A DNA stretch of 64,000 nt from positions 310,001 to 374,000 of the forward strand of contig JAPDRO010000025.1 in assembly GCA_030247885.1 (NCBI GenBank), read 5' to 3'. The position numbers were made by a program, and so were the translations under genes. This stretch comes from Taxawa tesnikishii (nom. ined.) (Eukaryota; Ascomycota; Dothideomycetes; Dothideales). Shown piece after piece: positions 1 through 9,531 of this stretch; within the stretch, counting starts at the first letter, position 1; every line of letters begins with the position of its first letter. The notes below the pieces were generated by a model that was not told the origin of the DNA, searched no databases, and saw only the letters and a program-made list of their open reading frames with translations.

Positions 1-2
1 GA

Positions 3-212
3 CCCGGAGGTGTTGATGGGATCCTTGTTGGAGGTGACGGGGTGGCTGAGACGTTTCTCGTCCCTCGCGGGCCGGCGAGGGGTCCTGAAAGCTGTGGTGA
101 CGAGGAGTCAAGTTCGAGGGAAATGACTAGTGCGAAGGTGGCGCAGTATGGGGATGATGGCGAGGACGACGTCTTTCGGTGGCGCTCACGCAGGTCTGGA
201 GCAGTTCTCTGA
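3..212 (+). CDS. Possible 3' end of a hypothetical protein, cut by window start
   Basis: The third forward frame is open from the first bases to a TGA at 210-212 (69 codons). It reads as a plausible hydrophilic C-terminus with an acidic stretch (CGDEESSSRE, YGDDGEDDVF) followed by a basic end (RWRSRRSGAVL). No family is recognised and the 5' part lies outside the window. Nothing but length, composition and codon flavour supports it; it could be a chance open frame. Confidence 0.3.
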   Translation, partial: PGGVDGILVGGDGVAETFLVPRGPARGPESCGDEESSSREMTSAKVAQYGDDGEDDVFRWRSRRSGAVL

Positions 213-1338
213 AGTTGTCCGCCCACGGTTGGCGAGATTGGTGGCACAAGGTGATGGTCGGTGTGGTATCTTCGACGACTTAAACTGCTGGTGTGATGCC
301 GAGTGCAACGTCGTATCCCGCTGAATGCTGATGTTGGAGTCTGTTTTAAGGTTGAGCGGTGAGAGATCTTTCGGCTCGAGAGGAAATGGGATGGTCCTTC
401 TCATACGGTCGCGCTGACGAGCAGCAAGGTAAGAGCAAGGCTCTGGTGGTTTAAGCTTTACCGTGAACCAAAGGCCACGCTGGAGGGCTGGAGGGGTAAG
501 AGCTTTCGAACCCGCTTGGATCCTTTGCAGTACATGTGATGACCTGAATCATTTGTTCTCTAGCAAAAGGCACAGGGGATCGTACGCGTTTTCACAGACC
601 ACGCTACCCGAGGCGCTGAGGCTTGGCCTCCACATACTTCATGTTATACACGCATCTTTGTGTGCTGGTTTGATAGTGCAGGAGCGTGCGTGTATAAACG
701 AATGGCAGGAACCTCTCATCATGCTAGTCCCTTACCGCTCTTGCTAGTGTGGCTTCGGAGATGGTGTGCATATGTCTGGTTTGGCTCTCTCCAGACATGG
801 GATGATAGGTAAAGTAAGGCGGTGCTTTTCATGATTGAGCGAATCAGTCACAACCATGAGCCGCCCGTCGAACGAAGATGACACTGGCCCGTTGACTGTA
901 TCGGCCGCTTGCTGGTCTCCAGAGGGAGCGTATGGCCGCTGAGCTCCAAGTTTGACAACAGGCCGCTTTCATTTATCCATCGTTTGACTTCATGGTCGTT
1001 GACCTTTTCTATGCTTCTGAAGGTGCCCTCTAACCAGTAGAGCCGTACATAAAGACCTGTCTAGAACCTTCTATGCGCATAAAAGCATCGTATCAATGCT
1101 GTTGACTTGTGATAGTACGATATGTCAGTCAATTCTCAATTGCCGGGAACAAGTTACCACCATTTGAGACGGTCTACTCATTTGTCGACACCATCAACGC
1201 CACGCTGTAAAGAATTTCCCATGCCCATGTTCGCTTGCGTCGCCAGTAAATCCTCATAGTCTCATGTTTCTAGCCTTCCCATCCTCTTCAGATCCTTCAT
1301 GCCTCGTCCAGTTGCCTGCCCATCCCAGCTTCAACACC
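213..1338. other. Intergenic, no supported gene
   Basis: Several short open frames exist on both strands (longest about 94 codons near 463-747) but none shows a recognisable domain, splice-compatible extension or coding composition. It ends at the 3' side of the Swd2 gene. Confidence 0.5.
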
Positions 1339-2397
1339 CTACGCCAAATCCGGATCCGGCAACCAAAGCACAACATCCTGTCCGGCGCTCGCTACCAAGT
1401 TATGTCTCGGATTGTAGCCAACCACACTGCTCGTCTTTGTTCCTGGCAGATCCGTGATCGGCTCCATGACATCGCCCGCCTTCTTCGGTCCCATCGTATC
1501 CCACAGCAGCAGCCCATTTTGACCAGATCCAGAAATCACATAGCGTCCATCAGGGCTGAAACACGCGTCGCCTTGTAGCCCCGCGCCTCTGGGATAATCT
1601 TGTGATTGTAGTTGGGGCGGTGGGCCGGACGGGCGGTGCAGGTAGCCCTTCAGCTCGCCGTCGAAAGCGTCAAGGAGATAGTGGCCGTTGCTGTTCGTTC
1701 CGACCAAGATCCATTTCCCGTTGTTGGAGAACTCGAGGGAAGTCCAGCCATCTGCTTGGCGCTGTTGGTGCTGTGTCGCGAACCGGCGCTCTGTATCCAG
1801 CAGGTCGAACGTCGCGAAGGGTGGTTTGTCATAGTTGCGCAGGTCGTAGAGGAGGACGCTTTGAGTGGAGGGAGAGGCGATGCCGATGACGGAGGCGGAG
1901 GGATCGAAAGCGGTCAAGGTTGCGCCATGGAGGTTCAGGCTGCCTTGGGCATTGGCGGAGCGCAAGTCCCAGAGCTTGACGGTATTATCTAGCGAGGCTG
2001 AGAGGAATGTGTCATTACTTGGGCATAGTGTCAAGCTAGTCACACGGCCGGTATGCCCTCTAAAGTAGCGGATATAGCTGTTGTCGTGTGTAGAAAGGTA
2101 TCTAATCCCGTCGTCGATCTTGGTAGAGGCGTAGATGAGAGATTGGGCGTGATGGGTGAAGCGAGCCAATGCGCATCCGTACTTTTGTGACTTCAGCTCT
2201 TTCGCGTGCGCGCCAGCCTTTGTGTTGTAGATCTGTAGTGTGTCGTCGGTTCGTGAGAGCAGTAGTAGCTCGCCCGAGGTGTCGAAGTCGAGAGAGGTGT
2301 AGTGGTTGTTCGGCGACTTGAATAGGCGGGTTGGGCGGAAGGTGGAGACGACGTCGCTGACTCTGGCAGTAGGAGGACCTTGTGGTTCGGTGACCAT
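1339..2397 (-). CDS. SWD2: WD40 protein Swd2 (COMPASS / cleavage-polyadenylation factor subunit)
   Basis: Single-exon gene of 352 codons, close to the usual length of Swd2/WDR82. The N-terminus FRPTRLFKSPNNHYTSLDFD is typical of the family, followed by WD-type blades: a RYFRGHTGRVTSLTLCPSND repeat with a TVKLWDLRS ending near residues 115-150, a blade around SLEFSNNGKWILVGT (residues ~220), and ACFSPDGRYVISGSGQNGLLLWD (~280), closing with a DVVLWLPDPDLA strand. In yeast Swd2 is shared by COMPASS, which methylates histone H3 lysine 4, and by the APT module of the polyadenylation factor; it is essential. That role is inferred from family membership. The start ATG at 2397 precedes the conserved N-terminus by about 20 residues. 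No intron or defect is visible. Confidence 0.9.
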   Translation of the reverse strand: MVTEPQGPPTARVSDVVSTFRPTRLFKSPNNHYTSLDFDTSGELLLLSRTDDTLQIYNTKAGAHAKELKSQKYGCALARFTHHAQSLIYASTKIDDGIRYLSTHDNSYIRYFRGHTGRVTSLTLCPSNDTFLSASLDNTVKLWDLRSANAQGSLNLHGATLTAFDPSASVIGIASPSTQSVLLYDLRNYDKPPFATFDLLDTERRFATQHQQRQADGWTSLEFSNNGKWILVGTNSNGHYLLDAFDGELKGYLHRPSGPPPQLQSQDYPRGAGLQGDACFSPDGRYVISGSGQNGLLLWDTMGPKKAGDVMEPITDLPGTKTSSVVGYNPRHNLVASAGQDVVLWLPDPDLA

Positions 2398-2889
2398 TGT
2401 GTTCGCCTCGATTGCTTTGTACGAGACTACTGCTTTGTGAAGATGTTAGGCGAGAACAAGGGACAGAGATTCTGTCCAAAGCTGATGCGTGTCACAGCTG
2501 CCTCAAAACCTATTTGGGAAACGCGACGCTATGAAACGCGGACCCGCTTATAATGATGGTAACTTACGCTCTCAAGTGGTAGGTGAGGCTGAACGATCCC
2601 TAGAACAATCGCTATCGTAAGGCAACAATGGCAAGGTAATGCCTTCAAGAATGATGTCTATCTTAAAACTCACTTTCCTATGTTGTCCTTTGTGTCAAAG
2701 GATGTCTTTGAGGTGGAATCAGGTACGAAACCTACCTCAAAACGACCTTTGACTTATCATCAGTACAAACAGTGCCTCGTCTCCGCGCAGAAGGATTCCT
2801 TCATTCAAACCACCGGGATCCAACACATCCCTTACCATACGGAGACGGACAACAGACAGGAAGACTAAAACAGCTAATCGCATCCATGC
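2398..2889. other. Gap between Swd2 5' end and permease remnant
   Basis: Upstream region of the minus-strand Swd2 gene and the place where the missing N-terminal half of the permease remnant would be expected. I find no permease-like segment here in any frame and no clear promoter motif. Confidence 0.4.
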
Positions 2890-3960
2890 AGCGGCTTGCG
2901 GTCTGGATGTTGCACATATTACTGCGCGTGCTATCTTGCTTGCACTCCATTGTACACTACTATTTCATGGCAGAGCATCGTCGCTGCCGGTTCCTTCATT
3001 GTCGGAACTATCGTTCAGGCCCTGGTTGTCATCAATGACAGCTCCTATACTCTAGAACGGTGGCAGGGTGCTTTACTCGTATTCGCCGCTATTATCGGGA
3101 TTGCGGCGTACAACGTCCTCGCAGCTAAACGATTACTTCTTGCTAAGGGAATCTTTGCAACGGTTCACGTTTTAGCTTTTATTCCCGTCGTTGTAACTTT
3201 ATGGATTATGACTCCGAAAAAGTATACTGCGGAGGCTATCTTCACACAGTTCACAAACAATAGCGCAGGGTGGAGTAACATCGGGTTGACGGTCATGGTC
3301 GGTTAGGTGAGTGGCTATACCGTAAACACGTCAATTAAAGGTGAACGACTGTTAACATCCCGGTTAGGTGTCTATAATGTTCGTCGTCTTAGGCTCAGAC
3401 TCTGTCGCCCACACGGCCGAAGAAATCGAAGACGCAGACGTCATCGTTCTAAAGAGTATGATCTGGTCCTTTCTATTCAACGTACCATTCATCTTTGTAC
3501 TGCCCGTCACGTATGTGTCTCCAATCCATGGCCCTAACCCGGCTCAGAGCTGACAGTAATGTTACAGTTACCTCTCCTGTATCGGCAACGTGGATGAAGC
3601 ACTTACATCTACCACCGGCTTCCCATTCATCTAAGTATTCCAGAACGCCACAGGCAGCACGGCCGGCACGACAGGTTTCGTAACCCTTATCCTCATCTTG
3701 CTCGTCATGATCACAATCAGCTCACTAGCTTCCACTTCTCGCCAGACCTTCGCATTTGCCCGCGACAATGGGCTACCCTTTTCAGTTGGCTCGGCGCGGT
3801 AAGAACTCATGGAGCATGTAAGACGTGCGATCGGCCACTAATGCCGCACACAGGTACACCCACGCTTCCATATTCCCGTCAACGCTATCATCCTCATATG
3901 CATCTTCACCATGACTGTGCAGGTTGAGCGTGGTGAGGAATACTAACGGGATTCCGTGCG
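2890..3960 (+). pseudogene. Amino-acid/GABA/choline permease remnant (APC superfamily)
   Basis: Three exon-like blocks encode the middle of an APC-family plasma-membrane permease. Block 1 (~2970-3304) has hydrophobic segments like WQSIVAAGSFIVGTIVQAL and the family pattern ERWQGALLVFAA. After a GT-AG intron (about 3304-3366), block 2 carries the diagnostic GSDSVAHTAEEIEDADV motif. After a second intron (about 3508-3567), block 3 reads YLSCIGNVDEAL...GFPFI and then an in-frame TAA at 3632-3634 where the family has Gln (QVFQNATGS continues in frame; CAA to TAA is one transition). A third intron near 3800-3854 leads to a stub HPRFHIPVNAIILIC that ends soon after. Functional members have 500-550 residues; here the first ~180 residues and the C-terminal membrane segments are missing. 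I infer a dead gene. Confidence 0.75.
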
Positions 3961-4177
3961 TGCTATTGTGGTTCGGAAGACTAACCGGACCTGGATTGGT
4001 TGTGACATGATTTTTCCCATACGCAGATCGATGCTCCTGTGTCTGTGATCGTCACAGTACAGATGCCTTCTGTCAGACTGTACCTGCACGTGGCACTACT
4101 CTGTCAAGTTCGGTGACGCGTGACTTGGGGACATGAGCCCTTTTGGGGCACGGTTGGCAAAAGACCCGCTTGGAATG
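3961..4177. other. Short non-coding gap
   Basis: No continuation of the permease C-terminus is recognisable in this stretch. Nothing else is seen. Confidence 0.4.
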
Positions 4178-4375
4178 CTAAGAAAGGACTTCTCGTGAAT
4201 AGAGCTGAATGTCATATCTCTTGACGTTGTCGCTCGATTTAGCAAGTTCCGTGTCCCGCACCAACCCTGGATTACGGACACTAGATGTGGGAGCCGCTGT
4301 AGATGTGGCAATAGCAGCGACGAGCGTCACAACGATTGTTGTTGGGAAATGCATTGCTGTATTGGGACGTGACAT
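4178..4375 (-). CDS. Candidate small secreted protein
   Basis: The minus frame from ATG 4375 (alternative ATG 4354) to the stop at 4178 encodes 65 (or 58) residues. From the second Met the sequence MHFPTTIVVTLVAAIATSTA is a plausible signal peptide with cleavage near STAAP, followed by a short hydrophilic mature part that contains a Lys-Arg pair (NVKRYDIQLYS), the type of site cut by Kex2. There are no cysteines. The mature peptide would be only about 35 residues, so the gene could continue through an unrecognised intron or be a chance open frame. No family is recognised. Confidence 0.25.
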   Translation of the reverse strand: MSRPNTAMHFPTTIVVTLVAAIATSTAAPTSSVRNPGLVRDTELAKSSDNVKRYDIQLYSREVLS

Positions 4376-6465
4376 GGCTGTAGTGATACGAATAAGAAAT
4401 GTAGAAAGTCTGAAGCAGGGGTTGTGACTTATTAATTGTAAGGAAACAGGAGAAGATGAGCAAACATGTATAATGCGGTAGTCAAGTATCATGTTCACTT
4501 GACTGACCTGTGAGTTGTATTGCTGCTTGATTTGATGCATTGCTTTGCGCACTCAGCATACTGTCGGGGAACTTCAACTGGAAGGAAGTACGAGGGCTTG
4601 AGGGCATGGGACAGCGGGCGTGCATAACAACTGCCCGGAACTGGTAAAAGCTCGTGTATTTTTGCTACAGGGCGGCCTATAGCAGTCTGGTGCAGCCTCG
4701 GCGTATGCCTGGATGCGACGGGCTGTATGAACATCTAATCCTGAGGCGTTCGTAAGGCCAGCAATCGAATAGTGTTTGTGCTTTGGGTTGGGTCCAGTTC
4801 AAGTGAGAAACGTATTGGGAGATGTGGCGCATACATATGCGATGGTACAGGCTTGGCCAGATTGTGTCTCGACTCCAACCCTACTCCAGACGTCCGAAAG
4901 GGCGACAAGCACGGAGTCAAAGCTGCGCGAGGAGATAGGGTTGTTCCACAGCTGTGTTTGCTCTACTAGTGAGAAAGCATAAGCTGGGCCACGTTGGTAC
5001 TGACGCGTTCCCCCAGTTGTTCTTGTTTCTGTCTCGCTTCAAGTGACCGACTGCAAGCACCTGAGTGGATATAATCCCTGCAATTGTCTCATATACTCGG
5101 CAACGTCCCCCAGTGCGGCTGAACGCCCTTTGTGGCGCTCGTTTGTACGTTTGTGCAACGGCTGAACGGCCGACCCTGTTCTGACCGTCGGCGTTGTGTC
5201 GTATTCCAAGATGCTGGCGACATATCGATATTGCATGAAGAGTATGGACGGAGAAGGTGGTGGTTGTTCATGTCTGCTGGCATGGGGGCCAAGGAAGAGG
5301 GGGTCGAGATTAAGTGCTCCCCGCGGCTTCGTCGACGTCACGGAGCTTTGAGCTCTGACCAAGCCCTCAACTTCGAGTCTTCTTGCGTCAGATCTTGAAT
5401 TTGAGATTCGAGCACGGGCAGACTCTAGCAACGTAGTTCGCCGCAACTGTGCCGCAGGAAACAGTCGGCTTTCCACGGGAGACCCAGAGCCGCCGTCGAT
5501 CTGGCGCGATAATGCTGGCGCTGATCTTGAAAACCCGTCCGCAAACCACGACATCCCGACATGTCACTGCATCGCATCGAGTTGCTTGTGGACCTGACTA
5601 GCCTTAGCCACCTCTATCCATTCCCACCACTCTTTTATCTTGGCACCGAGTGCTAACAATCGCAGAATCGGGCAACAGACATCGGCTTTGCCTTGTCTCT
5701 GGGTTGTACATGCTGGTGGCGGGCAGGCTAATCACGACAACAGTCTCATCTGCTCTTTGGAGCCGCGGATTGTGCCACAGCTGGGATGCTGAAAGCGAAC
5801 CATGTAGCTTTCCATTCTGGCACCTGTAGATGCACTCTTGGACCCGATTTTCTTACTTTCGGGCCTTCCGCGAGACAGCGGCCAGTAAACAAGCGCTGCC
5901 GTGTGCTTGCATGTTTCCTTTCGTCCACGGCATATCACTCTAAGCGATTCAGCCGAGTGGCAATACCGGAATAGGTCTGCAAAAGTAAGCAATCGCGAAT
6001 CTGCAACCAAGGTTCTATCAAGCTTTCAGGTCCGAGTTCCCGATCACCACTGCTTCTCAGGCACGGGTTCCTCCTTCCGTGGACTTGGGACACATTAGCA
6101 GGTTCTGTGCACCATCGGCGCAGGCACGATCGGCCAACCCCAGGATCTGTTGGGATAGCGTAGGAAGACACCCACTTTAGACCCGGCAAAGGCGCAGATC
6201 CAGCGATTTGTTTCGGGGCTAGAGGTAGGGGTGAGTGATGCCATGCCTTTTAGTATGGTCTTTATTCCTCTGTGCGTCATGGTCCTCGCCTGGATTGGTA
6301 TGTGGAAACGGTTGGTCCCCTTCTTTCGTGGTGCGTACTGTCACGGTAGGTGGCTGAACGCCTTTTCTTATATACTCCATAACGTCCTCGTAATCCTAGC
6401 TCCCAGAGCATCAATGCACCAGCTTTGGACCATTCAACCTGCCTAGAGAATAGAGAATCGCGACC
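4376..6465. other. 2.1 kb without a supported gene
   Basis: Open frames of up to 171 codons occur (for example minus strand 5039-5554) but have low-complexity, arginine-rich shadow-like composition and no domain. A TATATA element lies at 6369-6374, about 90 bases upstream of the GT2 start, and could be part of its promoter. Nothing else is supported. Confidence 0.4.
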
Positions 6466-9400
6466 ATGGAGCGCCAGCGATCGGACAGCCCTGGCATTTC
6501 TTCGCGGCCCTGGTCAGGCAGCACACTTGGATCTTTCTCCCATCTCGACAACCTGGATGATCATTCGATAGCCCAAGATATTGTCATACCGCAGCATCTT
6601 CTCGAGGCCATCCACGGTGGAGTTAGGTGGTCTGTAGATGAGGCTGCCGGCAGACACGAACCGGAAACAGATCGAACTGACGCTCGAGAGCATTTCGACG
6701 TACAGCGCATTGCCCAAGAACAAGGTCAGGAGGTGCAGCGTGCCCTCACCCGCGCTGCCAGTATATCCGTTGGTGCTTTCGGCAGGAGCAGAGCTACAGG
6801 TCAAGACACACCCGTGAACAACTTTGGTGTCTCTGGCCACCCGACACATTTCAGGAAAACTAGCCTCGCACCCAATTGGGGCTCGAACATCGGCAGTCAA
6901 GCCGATGTACCATCGCGGAGCCCATCAAACGATATTCGGAACCCTTTCGCAGACCCTTCTCCGAGATCTCTCGAAGCCAACCATAACCCCTTCTCTTCCA
7001 ATTTGGACGCGCTCCCTGAGGGCAAGACTGTGTCAGCCTTCGACTTCGGTGACTTCTCTTTCGGTCAAGATCACGACCGAGCCGGCACAAACCTTACGGA
7101 CGATGTCGATCCTGCAACCGGCAGGTCAGAGCTTCGTAGGACGTCCACTATTCGTCTGCAGATAGCACCACGTCCGTCTATAACCAGGTCTGTCCAATCT
7201 GGCTCCAGGAGAGGAACCATTGTTGAGCGAGCAGCCTCAGTTGTACAGAACACGCTTGACGCAGTCGCGAATACGGTCCGGAGGAGCAGCTTGTACGATG
7301 TATATGAAAAGGCAAAGGTCCGCGGCGTGGAGCTGCAGCGGAAAAAATGGGTCCAGGTTTTGTTCGAGTGGACGTTCTATGTGATCCTTCTAGCGATCAT
7401 ATACTTTGTCCTCATCGGGCTCCCACTCTGGAAAGGCGCAGTGTACTGGCTATACTGGGTTGTCGATCATAAGTTCGTCGTCGCTGGCACATGGTCTGTC
7501 ACCATTGCGATAGCCGTCTTTTACGCCTTCGCGCCGCTGCTGGTTCTCTTCGAGAAGTACCCTCCCATGCCTGAAGGGTATCCCAACAACATCGACGCCA
7601 CCAAGACTCCCGGAGTACACGATACTGCGCTGCTTATACCCTGCTACAAGTCGGCAAAGATTATCGGACCAACACTCGATGCTGCCCTGAAGATCTTTCC
7701 TGCTTCACACATCTTCGTCATCGCCAACGGAAACAGCCCGACTCCACTGGACGACACGGAAGAGGTCTGCAGGCCATATGGTGTCAATCACATTTGGTCT
7801 CCTGTAGGGTCAAAGATTGTAGCGCAGTTTGTTGGTTGTTTCGCGGCCAAGGCGTTCAAGAATGTTCTGCTGATCGATGACGATTGCGCGCTGCCGCCAA
7901 ACTTCCCCATTGTTAGTGACAGGATGAAGGGCAACATCAAATGCATCGGTTACACCATTAAATCGGTCGGACCGGAATCATCCAAGGGCACACTCTGCCA
8001 GCAAGCACAGGATCTGGAGTACAAGCTCAGCGGTATACAACGAGCTTTTGCCGGTAAAATTGGATCCGCGACTTTCCCGCACGGCGCCATCTCCATCTGG
8101 AACACAGACTTCCTCATCAGTACGTTCTACAAGCACCCCGGATTCAGTGTGTCCGAGGATTGGTTCTTCGGGCACGTTGCGCGCCAGCTCGGATGTCGTA
8201 TCACTATGTGCACTAGCGTCTTCATTGAGACCGAGACGCCCAGCGCGATCTTCTTCAGCTCCGGAGGCTCGAGAGGTGGCTTTGGAGAAATGACAATCTT
8301 CAAGCAAAGGTTCATGCGTTGGAACTTCTTCTTTGTCAATGGCATGTACTACAATCTGGACTACATCTTCCGATCCTGGAAACTCGGCTGGTGGGAGCTC
8401 GGCGCGAAGATTTTCGTCTTCCAAGAGGTGTACGAAACCCTACTTTACCTGACCACGCCTTTCATCCTGCCGATATCGTTCATTGTCCGTCCGTCCTTCA
8501 GCGGATATCTGTTCGTGGCTGTATTCGGGCTGTATTTCCTCAACACCATCCTATTCAACGAGATCCACCTGCGCCGTAAGAACGAAAGGATCGGTGCGAA
8601 GGCGCTGTACCTCTACTACATGCCTTATAAGGTGATCCTTACCGGGGTCAATGTGGCCAGCTGCTACTGGTCGCTTTACAAGTACGCCAAATACTTTGCA
8701 AAACGCCACCCAAAGATTATCGAAGATGAGAAAGCAATCGACGTGGTCCTGCGTCTTGAGGAGTCTGCACCCAAGGCGGTGGAAGCAGGCGAAGGCCGCC
8801 GTATGACCATCACAGCTGTTGGCTCCAGACTTCATGGGTCTGTTGTCGAGCGAAACGAGACCGGTGGCACCAGTGAACGGAAGATGACTATCACGACATT
8901 GGGACCGAGACTGAGCAATGCGGGATCTCAAACAAGCCGTGACCCTCACATGACGGTGTCCGTCCTGCCAGACGGCGTCTCTCCAGGCGAGATGCGGAAA
9001 ATGAGCGGACTGAGTGGCGCCATGAATCCCTTCGCAGATCCCAGCCCATTCGCAAATCCTAGGCCAAGCACCACGCGATCATGGAGTATGCGTTCCATCG
9101 ACCAGGGCGACAGACGCAGACCCACATTGACCCGCGCCGATTCCTCTGACGTGGACCCCCTCAAGCGAACGGACAGCCAGAGCCAGCACTCCCGACGCTC
9201 GTCTGAGATGCCAGAACTGAGCAGCACGCTGTCGCGCGGCTCGGGATCCTTTAGGAGGAGTAACAGTCAGACGGGACAGCATATCCCGCGTCAAATGTCA
9301 GAAGTGGATGCTCCGCAGTTTGATGAGTTGATGCTCAGATTGAGAGCTATTGAAGAACGACTCAACGGGAGGAACATCGAGGCGGTCGATTTTGCGATTC

Positions 9401-9531
9401 AGCCACGAGAGGAACAGGAGGCGTCGTATCGCGATTCGACAGAGACTGAGAGTGTGGCGTCGAGGTTGAGCAAAGACGATATCGAGCTCGAGGATGTGAA
9501 GAAGACCGCAGACAGTAGGAGCATGGTTTAA
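6466..9531 (+). CDS. Family 2 glycosyltransferase, multi-pass membrane protein with long disordered tails
   Basis: Intronless, 1021 codons. Residues ~1-295 are disordered and Ser/Pro/Arg-rich. Two membrane helices follow (~300-325 around FYVILLAIIYFVLIGLPLW and ~337-361). The catalytic domain begins at TALLIPCYKSAK (~385), with an LLIDDDCALP motif (~468-477, metal/UDP-sugar site), VSEDWFFG (~562, candidate catalytic acidic residue) and QRFMRW (~613-618), the Q/RxxRW signature of processive GT2 enzymes such as chitin, cellulose and hyaluronan synthases. Three further membrane segments lie at ~650-740, then a ~275-residue disordered tail. The family suggests polysaccharide synthesis at the plasma membrane. 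It resembles the fungal Cps1/GT2 group needed in some plant pathogens for hyphal growth on solid surfaces, but orthology cannot be settled here. NPF motifs occur in both tails (residues 159, ~173 and 854). Confidence 0.85.
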   Translation: MERQRSDSPGISSRPWSGSTLGSFSHLDNLDDHSIAQDIVIPQHLLEAIHGGVRWSVDEAAGRHEPETDRTDAREHFDVQRIAQEQGQEVQRALTRAASISVGAFGRSRATGQDTPVNNFGVSGHPTHFRKTSLAPNWGSNIGSQADVPSRSPSNDIRNPFADPSPRSLEANHNPFSSNLDALPEGKTVSAFDFGDFSFGQDHDRAGTNLTDDVDPATGRSELRRTSTIRLQIAPRPSITRSVQSGSRRGTIVERAASVVQNTLDAVANTVRRSSLYDVYEKAKVRGVELQRKKWVQVLFEWTFYVILLAIIYFVLIGLPLWKGAVYWLYWVVDHKFVVAGTWSVTIAIAVFYAFAPLLVLFEKYPPMPEGYPNNIDATKTPGVHDTALLIPCYKSAKIIGPTLDAALKIFPASHIFVIANGNSPTPLDDTEEVCRPYGVNHIWSPVGSKIVAQFVGCFAAKAFKNVLLIDDDCALPPNFPIVSDRMKGNIKCIGYTIKSVGPESSKGTLCQQAQDLEYKLSGIQRAFAGKIGSATFPHGAISIWNTDFLISTFYKHPGFSVSEDWFFGHVARQLGCRITMCTSVFIETETPSAIFFSSGGSRGGFGEMTIFKQRFMRWNFFFVNGMYYNLDYIFRSWKLGWWELGAKIFVFQEVYETLLYLTTPFILPISFIVRPSFSGYLFVAVFGLYFLNTILFNEIHLRRKNERIGAKALYLYYMPYKVILTGVNVASCYWSLYKYAKYFAKRHPKIIEDEKAIDVVLRLEESAPKAVEAGEGRRMTITAVGSRLHGSVVERNETGGTSERKMTITTLGPRLSNAGSQTSRDPHMTVSVLPDGVSPGEMRKMSGLSGAMNPFADPSPFANPRPSTTRSWSMRSIDQGDRRRPTLTRADSSDVDPLKRTDSQSQHSRRSSEMPELSSTLSRGSGSFRRSNSQTGQHIPRQMSEVDAPQFDELMLRLRAIEERLNGRNIEAVDFAIQPREEQEASYRDSTETESVASRLSKDDIELEDVKKTADSRSMV

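Noticed and set aside
5039-5554. 171-codon minus-strand frame
   Set aside because: Arg/Ser-rich, no domain, no splice-compatible neighbours, several overlapping frames of similar length on both strands.
7978-8424. 148-codon minus frame within GT2
   Set aside because: Antisense shadow of conserved catalytic sequence.
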